A DNA stretch of 64,000 bases from Sphingosinicella microcystinivorans (GTDB lineage Bacteria > Pseudomonadota > Alphaproteobacteria > Sphingomonadales > Sphingomonadaceae). Under the pieces are notes generated by a model. That model saw nothing but the letters and a program-made list of their open reading frames with translations, ran no database searches and was not told the DNA's origin. This document shows, piece by piece, positions 54,022 to 62,115 of the stretch. Where the stretch lies: positions 1,999,501-2,063,500 of the forward strand of contig NZ_CP116005.1 in NCBI RefSeq assembly GCF_027941835.1, written 5' to 3'. Within the stretch, counting starts at the first letter, position 1; every line of letters starts with the position of its first letter. The translations under genes were made by a program, and so were the position numbers.

Positions 54022-54948
54022 TCAGGCCTCGGCCGCTACAGACCGCCCATAGCAAGCGCGCAAAAAGCTGAACCATGCCGGAACGCCGGCGGTCAGATGA
54101 GTTTCTAGCGGGATAATCTCGGTCGATACTTGCAGGCCCGGCAACGGATGAAGCGCGGTCTCAGCGAGCAGTTCAGTAGTGCCGCGCGCTACGAGCCATT
54201 GGTAGATGGTTTGCTGCGTGAGTTCTCGGGCTGCGATCGTGACGTGCAGTCGCCGGCCAGAATAGTCTTCCTTTGAATCGAGAGCCTGCTGGTACAGCTT
54301 GAAGATCTGGCTGTTTTCGATGATGCCTGGACTGCCCGCGCCTATGCGTTTGAACAGGCTCGACCGTTTGATCGCGACATAGGCCGCGAAGAGGCCGCCA
54401 TAAGAATCGCCCCACAGCCCCACGTTCTCCTCATCTATTCGGAACTTGGCAGCCAGCGTCGGATGCAGCTCTCCTTCCAGAAAGCCAAGGAATTTGTCTG
54501 CGGCGGGTGTGCTGAACATGGTGAGGTAAGCGTCGCCCTTCTCCTTAGATAGGAGTCCGGCCTGGACCGCATATTCCACCGCCTGAAGCATTGCTTCCGG
54601 AATAGCTTCACCTGGCGGGAGCAGGTCGCGAACGCGCAGCCACTGCCAATCCTGACTTTGCGCGTCGGAATAGCCAACCGAGACAAGGATGAAAGGGATC
54701 ACGGGCGATAGGCTGTCTCTCGGCACGGCCTGATGAAAGGGAGCTGTAGCGGGGAAAAAAAGATTTCCATCCACCTGGTAGACGACCGGGAAACTCTGCG
54801 TCTCGTCGGCGTCATACTGCGCGGGAAGAGAGATCCAGGCGGAAAAGCGCTCACCCGCTATGTTGGAGTCGATTTCGAAATAGCGAGCTGAGGGAAATAG
54901 CGAGCCGAACGGAGGTGCGGACTCGGCAAGTTCGACTGAGTTATCCAT
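54022..54948 (-). CDS. Alpha/beta-hydrolase esterase (siderophore-esterase-like)
   Basis: A 308-residue hydrolase of the Fes/IroE-like esterase family. Nucleophile Ser in GLWGDSYGGLFAAYVA (near residue 184), early strand SFPVVYQVDGNLFF and C-terminal His in PLETHLTAGVPAW. No signal peptide is visible, so it is probably cytoplasmic. Such esterases cut ester bonds of ferric siderophores after uptake, or other esters. It follows a TonB receptor gene on the same strand and pairs with a second related esterase upstream, which supports an iron-siderophore or similar role. Confidence 0.82.
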   Translation of the reverse strand: MDNSVELAESAPPFGSLFPSARYFEIDSNIAGERFSAWISLPAQYDADETQSFPVVYQVDGNLFFPATAPFHQAVPRDSLSPVIPFILVSVGYSDAQSQDWQWLRVRDLLPPGEAIPEAMLQAVEYAVQAGLLSKEKGDAYLTMFSTPAADKFLGFLEGELHPTLAAKFRIDEENVGLWGDSYGGLFAAYVAIKRSSLFKRIGAGSPGIIENSQIFKLYQQALDSKEDYSGRRLHVTIAARELTQQTIYQWLVARGTTELLAETALHPLPGLQVSTEIIPLETHLTAGVPAWFSFLRACYGRSVAAEA

Positions 54949-55137
54949 GGATTCCCTTCCGCTTCGATTCTTAGCGACATCTTATGCTTGTATCGCAAGT
55001 CTCGGGTGCATTTTGGCTAAAATCAGTTCCCTCGTGCAAACTTTCTCAAAAACAGCCGCAAAGGCATTTTACGGAGTGCCGCCAGAAGCGGCGGCCACCC
55101 CGTGGGAGTGCAATGTCCCAAGCACCGTCAGCAGGAT

Positions 55138-55166
55138 GATCCCGGCGGAGCGAAGCCGCCGGGATC
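55138..55166 (-). terminator. Hairpin downstream of the third TonB receptor
   Basis: Perfect 11-bp arms GATCCCGGCGG (55138-55148) and CCGCCGGGATC (55156-55166) with a 7-base loop containing GCGAA/TTCGC, 43 bases after the receptor stop. No clear U-run. It would separate the receptor from the downstream esterase gene. Confidence 0.6.
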
Positions 55167-55208
55167 AAATACCCCGCTGACAGGTCCGGAACAGATCCTG
55201 GCATCAGC

Positions 55209-57542
55209 TCAGAACGCGAAACGAAGCTCTGCTCCGATGGTGCGCGGCCTCAACGTGTGCACGCGCAGAGCTCCAGTCTGACCAACAAGCAGGCCGGTTC
55301 CCACTGCGTCAAGCTGACCGAGGTTATTGTTCAGATTGTCAACAAAGAGCGTCAGCGTATGGTCACCGAACTTGACGCCGCCCCGTAAATTGATCGTGAC
55401 AAAGTCTTTCAGCGTCTGCCTGGAGGTGGGCTCGAGCACTTCGTCGCGGAATATGACGTCGGCGCGTCCGAATGCGGATTTACCATCTGACAAGGGCGCT
55501 TCGTAGGCCACTCCAGCCGAAACCGTCCACGGCGGGGCGAGCGGCAGTCGGTCGCCCTTAAACGCATTGGCCTGCGGCGTATCCTCCGCAACGCGCGCGT
55601 GGAGGTAGCCCAGCGAGACGTCGACCGAAAGGCGCTCGGTCGGGCGAAGTGTGGCTGCGAGTTCGAAGCCATCGATCTTTGAACCACCGATATTGGCGCC
55701 GAGGTTGAAGCCGCACTGAGGGAGGAACACGTTCTGCTGTTGGTTTTTCCAGTCGATGCGGAATGCTGCCGCGTCAAAGCTGAACGCACCGTTACCAAGG
55801 CTACCCTTGGTACCGACCTCATAGTGCCAGAGATTGTCAGATTCGAAGGTTGCCGGCGCACTGTCATAACCAAGTGCCTTAATCTCGGCGTCGCACGATG
55901 CCGGGATCGCGACGATGTTGTTTGCGCCACCCCGGCGGAAACCCTTGCTGGCAGAACCGTAGAGGAGCAGATCGTTGCTGGGCTTGTAGGCCAAGGCGAA
56001 GCGCGGGTTAATCCCGTCGTCGTTGGCCCTGAGATTGCTCGTGGGCGCTCCGAACAGACCGGCGCGCACATCGGTGTTCTTGTACTTGTTCTTGAAATAG
56101 CGCGCACCCGCGGTGAAGGTCAGCTCGCTCGTGATGTTCCAGTCGATCTCGGCGAAAGCGCCGAATTCGCGCGTGGTTGATACCCCGTTCTGATCGACCA
56201 GAATATCGCTCGTCGCATAGGGAAAGCCGAGCGCATCGTTGATTGCATCGGCGACACCGGGCGAGTTCCAATAGAACGTGCCGGTCTGACGCGTACGCTG
56301 ATAGAACAGGCCCGCCTGCCAATCGATCGTGTTCTGGCCAAGCGACGAGAGGCGGAGCTCCTGCGTGAAAACATCACGATCGTTCTTATAGATGTTCAGA
56401 CTGGGCGTACTCCAGTCCGCCCCGAAACCCGCGAGTGTCGACTTCAGGAAATACGTCAGGTCTTCGATGTTGACGATCTTATACCACGTGCCCGAGGTAT
56501 TGCTGGTGAGATTGGCAAAGTCCCCGAAGTCATAGTTCACGGACAGCGAGGCATTGTTGAATTCCGCCTCGCTAGGTTCCTTCGCAAATCCGCCGCTGGT
56601 GAGAGGTCGGCCGAGAGCGTCGCTGACAGGCACGTCCCAATCCGAGCGAGCGTCCAGCTTGGCCTTTTCGTAGATGTAGCCGGCGGTGATCCGCAGGTTT
56701 CCGTCCGGCGAATAAACGAGCGAGGCGCGACCACCGTAGGTTTTCTCGTCGTCCTCGTTCATCACGAGCCCGCCTGCAGGTATGGTGGTCGGATATGCGG
56801 CAGGCACATTTTGCGCGCGGGGCAACCGATCGATGACGCCGTTATTAAACACGCCGTAACCCGTAACCCGCAAGGCAAGCTGGTCATCGACGATCGGCAC
56901 ATTTATCGCGGCGTCGCCCCGGTAATTGAACCCGCCACCTTTGGTGTCGGAAAGCTCGATGCCTCCAGTCACTTCGAAGTCGTTCAGATTGGCCTTGCGG
57001 GTCTGGACCTTGATGAGACCGCCCATGGCCCGGGCACCGTACAAGGTGCCCTGAGGCCCCTTGAGAACCTCAATTCTCTCGATGTCGAACAGCTTGAGGT
57101 TGACGCTACCGACTGGAGTGTCGTCGATATAGAAGCTCACGGGCGGGTCGCTGAGACCGCCGCTCACGCCGCGGATTGAGAGTGTAACACCTTCAGTTCG
57201 GCTACTGGTCGGGCCGCGGGTGATGAACGAGAGTCCGGGCACGCGAGTCGCATAATCATCAAAATTTTCCGCGCCGATCGCGGTAAGTTGCTCGCCGCCG
57301 AAGACGCTAATGCTGAGCGGAACATCTTTAAGGCGTTCTTCGCGCTTGCGCGCGGTGACTATGATCTCTGACACGTCATACAGATCCGATCCTGCAGCCG
57401 ACGCGGACCTCTGGGTCGAGGTCGATTCCGATGCCCCGTCCTGAGCACTTGCGGAAGCGCCGAAGCCGATAGCAATCGCACTTGTCGCAATCCACAAAGC
57501 AGTCTTGCGACCGATCCAGGGCCGATCCGAACTCCGTTGCAC
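55209..57542 (-). CDS. TonB-dependent receptor of the iron-uptake-like set
   Basis: A 777-residue outer-membrane receptor starting at GTG 57542 (MQRSSDRPWIGRKTALWIA, signal cut near ASA-QDG). The plug has EIIVTARKREERLKDVPLSI and IEVLKGPQGTLYGARAMGGL; the barrel ends GAELRFAF with the classic terminal Phe. Two alpha/beta hydrolases flank it on the same strand, a layout seen for receptors that import an esterified ligand such as a ferric siderophore. The upstream esterase is broken, so the original promoter may be lost. Confidence 0.93.
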   Translation of the reverse strand: MQRSSDRPWIGRKTALWIATSAIAIGFGASASAQDGASESTSTQRSASAAGSDLYDVSEIIVTARKREERLKDVPLSISVFGGEQLTAIGAENFDDYATRVPGLSFITRGPTSSRTEGVTLSIRGVSGGLSDPPVSFYIDDTPVGSVNLKLFDIERIEVLKGPQGTLYGARAMGGLIKVQTRKANLNDFEVTGGIELSDTKGGGFNYRGDAAINVPIVDDQLALRVTGYGVFNNGVIDRLPRAQNVPAAYPTTIPAGGLVMNEDDEKTYGGRASLVYSPDGNLRITAGYIYEKAKLDARSDWDVPVSDALGRPLTSGGFAKEPSEAEFNNASLSVNYDFGDFANLTSNTSGTWYKIVNIEDLTYFLKSTLAGFGADWSTPSLNIYKNDRDVFTQELRLSSLGQNTIDWQAGLFYQRTRQTGTFYWNSPGVADAINDALGFPYATSDILVDQNGVSTTREFGAFAEIDWNITSELTFTAGARYFKNKYKNTDVRAGLFGAPTSNLRANDDGINPRFALAYKPSNDLLLYGSASKGFRRGGANNIVAIPASCDAEIKALGYDSAPATFESDNLWHYEVGTKGSLGNGAFSFDAAAFRIDWKNQQQNVFLPQCGFNLGANIGGSKIDGFELAATLRPTERLSVDVSLGYLHARVAEDTPQANAFKGDRLPLAPPWTVSAGVAYEAPLSDGKSAFGRADVIFRDEVLEPTSRQTLKDFVTINLRGGVKFGDHTLTLFVDNLNNNLGQLDAVGTGLLVGQTGALRVHTLRPRTIGAELRFAF

Positions 57543-57670
57543 GATAATCTCTCCCTCTCACGCCCATTCCAAGGCGCATTCGAAAAATCCAACTATTGAA
57601 ACGCTACCGGGATGCCCCCCCTGCCTCGGAAGAACCTGGCGGGAAGCCCGACCAGTGTCATTTCTGGTGT

Positions 57671-58403
57671 TCAGGACGCATGATTACCGTAGAGGTAGAT
57701 CATGGCGTCGTTCATTGCCGGCAGGACAACGGACGTGTGCGTATCTCCGTCGTAGATCTTCGAGGCCCAGGTCAGGTCCGCAGACTTATTCCTGTGCAAC
57801 GCGCTCACCATTCGGTTGTAGTTCCTACCCATGTCCTCATAGAATTCCACGCCCCCGGACATTTCCTTCGATCCGATGGAAAGATACATTTTGGTTGGAT
57901 GAACCAGTTTTTCCTTCAGGCGCGCGTCGAATTGAGCGACATAGTCGGTCGATGTTGTGAATACGCCGGGGCTTCCGATCCAATATCGATCGAAAAGTTT
58001 GGATTGACGCAAGAAGGCGTAGAACGTGAACGTTCCGCCGAAGGAGTCGCCGACAATTCCGGCCGGCCCGTTCGTCGTATTGTATCTTGCGCGAATTAAC
58101 GGATCCAGCTCGTTTTCAAGGAACTCCAGAAACTTGTCCGCGCCGCCGGGGGTAATCGGGGAGGCCTGCGCCAAGCGCTTTCCGAGCGAAGAAGAAACAG
58201 AATCCTTCATCGTGTAGTCTCGGGTCCGAGCGTTTACGGCATCTTCCGGATAATCAACACCCACCAGCAAGACCGGTTTGTATCCTGGGTTGATCAGATC
58301 GACGGATTGCAGAATGCAAATTGTGGAAGCGAGCCCCAGAGCAAATGATCCGTCCAGAACATAGACAACGTCGAGCGGCGCACCTTTTGCATCTGAGCGC
58401 AAA
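57671..58403 (-). pseudogene. Alpha/beta-hydrolase esterase, 5'-truncated by IS21 fragment
   Basis: About 244 codons of a Fes-like esterase remain, from [19 protein letters not shown] to a TGA at 57671. Nucleophile Ser in GIVGDSFGGTFTFYAF, C-terminal His in YDGDTHTSVVLPA. The N-terminal ~50 residues expected for the family are replaced by the IS21 fragment at 58404; a GTG within that fragment could give a short chimeric start. It shares fold and motif order with the esterase at 54022 but is not a close copy. Confidence 0.78.
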
Positions 58404-58904
58404 GGTGGTGACACGCCTCGAAGAGGAGACCCGGATCGGCAAAGGCGGGACCCTGGCGGCGCAGCTGTCGCGGCTCGACCTGATCGTGCTCGACGAGCTC
58501 GGTTATCTGCCGTTCGCCCGCTCGGGAGGGCAGTTGCTGTTCCACCTCATCAGCAAGCTTTATGAGCGGACCAGCGTCATCATCACCACGAACCTCGCCT
58601 TCGGCGAATGGCCGACCGTGTTCGGCGATCCCAAGATGACCACGGCGCTGCTCGACCGCGTCACCCACCACTGCGATATCGTCGAGACGGGCAACGACAG
58701 CTGGCGCTTCAAAAACCGCAGCTGACAGCCACCTTCGGCGCCTTCAAAAATCTATCTTGCGCTGCGCGCGCCTCCGGTCGGGCTACGCCCGCCCTCCGCC
58801 GCACGCAGCGCAAGGCCATCTTCAACAAACCAGCATCATATTATCCGAAAAGGGGGTCCCTCTTCGACGCCGATCGGGGGTCCCTTTTGAACGCCGTTTG
58901 ACAC
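58404..58904 (+). mobile_element. istB: IS21-family fragment, copy 2 (istB 3' part and right end)
   Basis: Same start and end points as copy 1 over 501 bp, with a constant 7669-base offset and an identical 106-residue IstB tail up to the TGA at 58725. It cuts the esterase gene on the left and abuts the right 234-bp repeat on the right. No target duplication is visible around either copy. Confidence 0.85.
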
Positions 58905-59137
58905 TGTTCTCGTTGCAGCGTCGCCGCATCAGCCCACCATCGCCCATACTGCAAATGGGGTCTGCAACATCGCCGACAGAGACACCGGGGATATCTGTGC
59001 ACGATTGTCCCAGAAACGGAGACACTCTCGCCTCAGGGCAGAATGACCGCACGCCCAAAGCCCGCAGAACGGCGCCGTCCTCGCCTTGGCTCTAAAGGTA
59101 AGCGATTGAATACGCAGGATTTAAAAGTGGGTGGTGC
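58904..59137 (+). repeat. 234-bp direct repeat, right copy (att-like, at tRNA-Thr)
   Basis: Matches 36257-36490. Its last six bases are the 3' end (discriminator and CCA) of the tRNA-Thr gene read on the other strand, the usual kind of place for island integration. Its left limit coincides with the IS21 end, so the true homology may once have been longer. Confidence 0.8.
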
Positions 59138-59207
59138 CGCTTGCGTGACTCGAACACGCGACCCCATCATTACGAATGATGTGCTCTACCGGCTGAGCTA
59201 AAGCGGC
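59132..59207 (-). tRNA. tRNA-Thr (anticodon CGU)
   Basis: 76 bases fold as a full cloverleaf: 7-bp acceptor GCCGCTT/AAGCGGC, D-arm GCTC/GAGC, anticodon stem CATCA/TGATG with loop TTCGTAA, T-arm GCGTG/CACGC with TTCGAGT, discriminator A and an encoded CCA. Its 3' end forms the boundary of the island. Confidence 0.95.
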
Positions 59208-59278
59208 CTGATCCCGGAAACGGCGGTCCCCTTAACAGTGCGCGTGGGTCAAGACAAGCACCAAGCTGCGCGCCGGCT

Positions 59279-60709
59279 TCAGGCGGCGAGGCTGGTCGTG
59301 AAGCTGTGCACGGCCTGCTGGAGCGCGGCGAGCTCGTCGTCGACGCTGCGGAACGAGGTTTCGACCGTGTCCATCTCGGAGGCCATTGCCTCGGTCGTCT
59401 GGCGGATGCGGGCGATGGCGTGGGACATGGCGTCGGCGGAAAGCGCGGTTTCGTCGACCGAGCCGCTGATCGTCGTGACCGTGGCGGCCTGGCTGTCCAT
59501 CGCGGTGCGGATGCTGTCGGCGGAGACGCGCACGCCGTCCACGGTGCGCCGGATCGCGCCGTTGGCGTTCACCGTGTTGCGCGTCGCCTCCTGGATGGCG
59601 GCGATCTTGGCGGCGATCTCGTCGGTGGCGCGCGCGGTCTGGCCCGCGAGCGACTTCACCTCGGAGGCGACGACGGCGAAGCCGCGGCCGCTTTCGCCGG
59701 CGCGCGCCGCCTCGATCGTGGCGTTGAGCGCGAGGAGGTTGGTCTGGCCGGCGATGTCGCGAATCAGGCTGACGATCGATTCGATCGCCAGCCCGTGGCT
59801 TTCGAGCATGGAGACGGTGGTCGCGGCGGCGTCGGCCTGCGCGGTCGCCTCGTTGGCGATGCCGGTGGTAGCATCGACCTCGCGGCGCGTTTCCTCGATC
59901 ACGCGGATGAGGTTCGCGGCGGTCTCGGCCGCCTGGCGCATCGCGACGGCGGACTGCTCGGCCGCGGACGAGACCTCGGCGGCGCTGCCCAGCATCTCGC
60001 GCGTGCGCCGCGCCGCCGCATGGGACCGCTCGCGCAGCGCGCGGCTCTGCGCGCCGGCGCGTTCCACGACGGTGGCGATGTCCTGCCGGAAGCGGTTCGC
60101 CTGCTCGCGAAGCAGCGTGTCGACGCGCGCGCGCTCGATGTCGTGGAGCGCGGCGATCAGCACGCTCGTCTCGTAGGAGGCAAGGCGCATCAGCGCCGCC
60201 GTGGCGCGCAGCAAGCGGCCGGGCTCGTCGGCAAGCACGACGGTCAGGTGCCGCAGCACCGCCTCGTCGCTCGCCTGATAGCTCGCAAGCACGACATGGT
60301 GCGGGATGCCGCGCCGGTCGATGGCGCGCGCGGCGGCGACGAGGCGTTCGCCGAACGCGGCGCCGAACGGGTCGCACCATTTCTCGCGCGCGTAGGCGAT
60401 GCCCTCGGCGAGCTTGCGGCCCTCGGGGTCGTCGGCGCGGGTGTGGCCGGGCGCGAGGCGGGCGAAGTGGTCGATATAGGTTTGGACGAAGCTGTGGATC
60501 CCGGGTTCCACGTGCGGCCAGAACTCGGCGAGCGTCGCGACGAGCGTGCCGTCGGGGTCCACGGCCTGCCGCCGGTCCGCCACGTTGAGCTGCGGTGTCG
60601 ACGGTGCCGACACGATCACGCCGGCCCCGCCCGATTTCGCCCAGTCCTGAATTGCCCGTGTCACCCGCTGCGCCCCTCGATCACCATGTGCGCGGACGCT
60701 AGCCGACAA
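59279..60709 (-). CDS. Soluble methyl-accepting chemotaxis protein with protoglobin-like sensor
   Basis: 476 residues without membrane segments. Residues about 40-190 resemble the protoglobin/globin-coupled-sensor fold ([20 protein letters not shown], then [33 protein letters not shown]). The C-terminal half is a chemoreceptor coil with the signalling tip [40 protein letters not shown]. In heme-binding members the helix before the G-[IL]-P turn carries the proximal His (VHxxIGL); here it reads AIDRRGI, so heme binding is doubtful. The ATG at 60709 is used; an internal GTG about 15 codons later could be the real start. Confidence 0.88.
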   Translation of the reverse strand: MSASVRAHGDRGAQRVTRAIQDWAKSGGAGVIVSAPSTPQLNVADRRQAVDPDGTLVATLAEFWPHVEPGIHSFVQTYIDHFARLAPGHTRADDPEGRKLAEGIAYAREKWCDPFGAAFGERLVAAARAIDRRGIPHHVVLASYQASDEAVLRHLTVVLADEPGRLLRATAALMRLASYETSVLIAALHDIERARVDTLLREQANRFRQDIATVVERAGAQSRALRERSHAAARRTREMLGSAAEVSSAAEQSAVAMRQAAETAANLIRVIEETRREVDATTGIANEATAQADAAATTVSMLESHGLAIESIVSLIRDIAGQTNLLALNATIEAARAGESGRGFAVVASEVKSLAGQTARATDEIAAKIAAIQEATRNTVNANGAIRRTVDGVRVSADSIRTAMDSQAATVTTISGSVDETALSADAMSHAIARIRQTTEAMASEMDTVETSFRSVDDELAALQQAVHSFTTSLAA

Positions 60710-60841
60710 TTGTTAACGAGGCTTTGACCATGCGGCGGACGGGCCCGCGCCGCGCGGCGAAACAGGCTGTTAACCATTATTCAACGGCTTCAGGGGCATG
60801 GTTCGCGCCGGTTCAGCCTTGCCGATGAATTGGGTTCGAAA

Positions 60842-62050
60842 ATGAGCGACATGAGCGAAGACTTTCTCGACCTTTCCGAACCGGATTTCGAGGCGCCGCC
60901 GATTTTCGCCGACCAGGACGAGCGGCGCATGCACGTGCGCGCCTACAACTACTGGGCGTCGCTGCTGCGCGGCCGCGAGCTGCCGAGCGTGACCGATCTC
61001 GATCCGGCGAGCCTCGACGACTTCGGGCCGCACTCCATCCTGCTCGACTTCACCGAGGACCGCGAGAATCCGCGCCTTCGCTACATCGGCGCCCTGCTGC
61101 GCGAGGAATGCGGGCTTTCGAGCGCCGACATCGCGCTCGACCGCGTGCCGAGCCGCTCGCTGGTCTCGCGGCTCACCGACCATTTCTTCGAGATCATCGC
61201 CAACCGCGCGCCGATCGGCTTCGAAGCCGAGTTCGTGTCGCAGCGCGGCAACAACACGCTGTATCGGGGCATCCTGATGCCGCTCTCGTCGGACGGCGAC
61301 AGCATTGATTTCATCTACGGCGTCATCAACTGGAAAGAGCTGGCGGGCGCCGAGTTCGAGGCGCAGCTGGCGTTCGAGGCGCACGAGGCCGAGGGCGAGG
61401 GCGAGGATGCGGTCATCGCGCAGAAGCCCGAAGCCGCGGTCGTCGAGCTGGAGCCGACCGACCTTGCGGGCCGGCTTGCGGTCGCGCGCGCCAACGCCGC
61501 CGCGGTGCACACGGCGGACCAGCGCTCGCGCGCCGCGCTCTACCGCGCGCTCGGCAACGCCTATGATTTCCACCTCGCGTCCGCGGGCGATCCCGAGGGC
61601 TTCGCCGCGCTCCTCGCCGAGGCCGGGCTGAAGGCGCAGGCACGCGCGCCGATGACGGCGGTGGCGAAGCTGGTGTTCGGCGCGGACTACGACAAGACGC
61701 GGCTCACCGAGTTCGCGTCGGCGCTCGGCGCGGCGGTGCGGGCAGGCGTTCCGGCGGGCGGGTTCATCGCCTTCGTGGTGGGCGCCGAGGGCGGCCTCAA
61801 GGGGCTGGTGCAGCGCGAGCGCGCCGCGAAGAATGCGGAGACGGCGAAACCGGCCGCGAAAACCACCGAGACGGTGCGGGAACGGCTGCGCGCGTCGCCG
61901 CCGCTCGGGCACCTCGACATCCAGACCGACGAGGAGTTCGTGCTGCTCGTGGCAAAAAAGAGCGATTCGGGCGGAATCGATGTGCTGGAAGCCGTTCCGC
62001 ACACCGAAAACCTGCTCGAAGTGGCCCTGAAACGCCTCGCCGCGCACTGA
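60842..62050 (+). CDS. PAS-domain protein
   Basis: A 402-residue acidic protein from ATG 60842 (MSDMSEDFLDLSEPD). Residues about 20-165 form a PAS domain of the type common in alphaproteobacterial single-PAS proteins (RAYNYWASLLRGRELPSV, ALDRVPSRSLVSRLTDHFFE, RGNNTLYRGILMPLSSDGDS). A charged linker and a helical C-terminal region of unknown role follow. No kinase or GGDEF output is present. It is divergent from the chemoreceptor gene, suggesting a shared signalling context. Confidence 0.8.
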   Translation: MSDMSEDFLDLSEPDFEAPPIFADQDERRMHVRAYNYWASLLRGRELPSVTDLDPASLDDFGPHSILLDFTEDRENPRLRYIGALLREECGLSSADIALDRVPSRSLVSRLTDHFFEIIANRAPIGFEAEFVSQRGNNTLYRGILMPLSSDGDSIDFIYGVINWKELAGAEFEAQLAFEAHEAEGEGEDAVIAQKPEAAVVELEPTDLAGRLAVARANAAAVHTADQRSRAALYRALGNAYDFHLASAGDPEGFAALLAEAGLKAQARAPMTAVAKLVFGADYDKTRLTEFASALGAAVRAGVPAGGFIAFVVGAEGGLKGLVQRERAAKNAETAKPAAKTTETVRERLRASPPLGHLDIQTDEEFVLLVAKKSDSGGIDVLEAVPHTENLLEVALKRLAAH

Positions 62051-62052
62051 AC

Positions 62053-62070
62053 TTGCCTCGGATGAGGCAA
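62053..62070 (+). terminator. Short hairpin after the PAS gene
   Basis: TTGCCTC (62053-62059) and GAGGCAA (62064-62070) form a perfect 7-bp stem with a GGAT loop, two bases after the PAS stop codon. It is likely a weak terminator between the PAS gene and the glutamate dehydrogenase gene. Confidence 0.5.
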
Positions 62071-62082
62071 AATCGCATAAGG

Positions 62083-62115
62083 CCATCTCATTCTCTATCC
62101 GGAGTATTGAGATGG
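62083..62115 (+). promoter_or_regulatory. Inverted repeat enclosing the ribosome-binding site and start of the dehydrogenase gene
   Basis: CCATCTCA (62083-62090) is the exact complement of TGAGATGG (62108-62115), which contains the ATG. The Shine-Dalgarno CCGGAG lies in the 17-base loop. In RNA this would fold the start codon into a hairpin, a possible translational control. Confidence 0.4.

Larger units (their letters stand above)
36491..59137. mobile_element. Mosaic genomic island next to tRNA-Thr(CGT)
   Basis: The 22.6 kb lies between the two copies of a 234-bp repeat, the right one abutting a tRNA gene. It contains restriction-modification-like genes, IS110, a flavin redox operon with a two-component system, a trb conjugation remnant, IS21 and IS66 fragments and an iron-uptake-like set. 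No intact integrase is inside, so it is probably immobile now. Whether it is one element, or two tandem ones of which the left is only a relic, is not settled. The boundaries are inferred from the repeat. Confidence 0.65.

Noticed and set aside
53555-54076. A 173-codon minus-strand frame between IS66 and the esterase
   Set aside because: It crosses the IS66 end and the repeat cluster and has no protein family signature.
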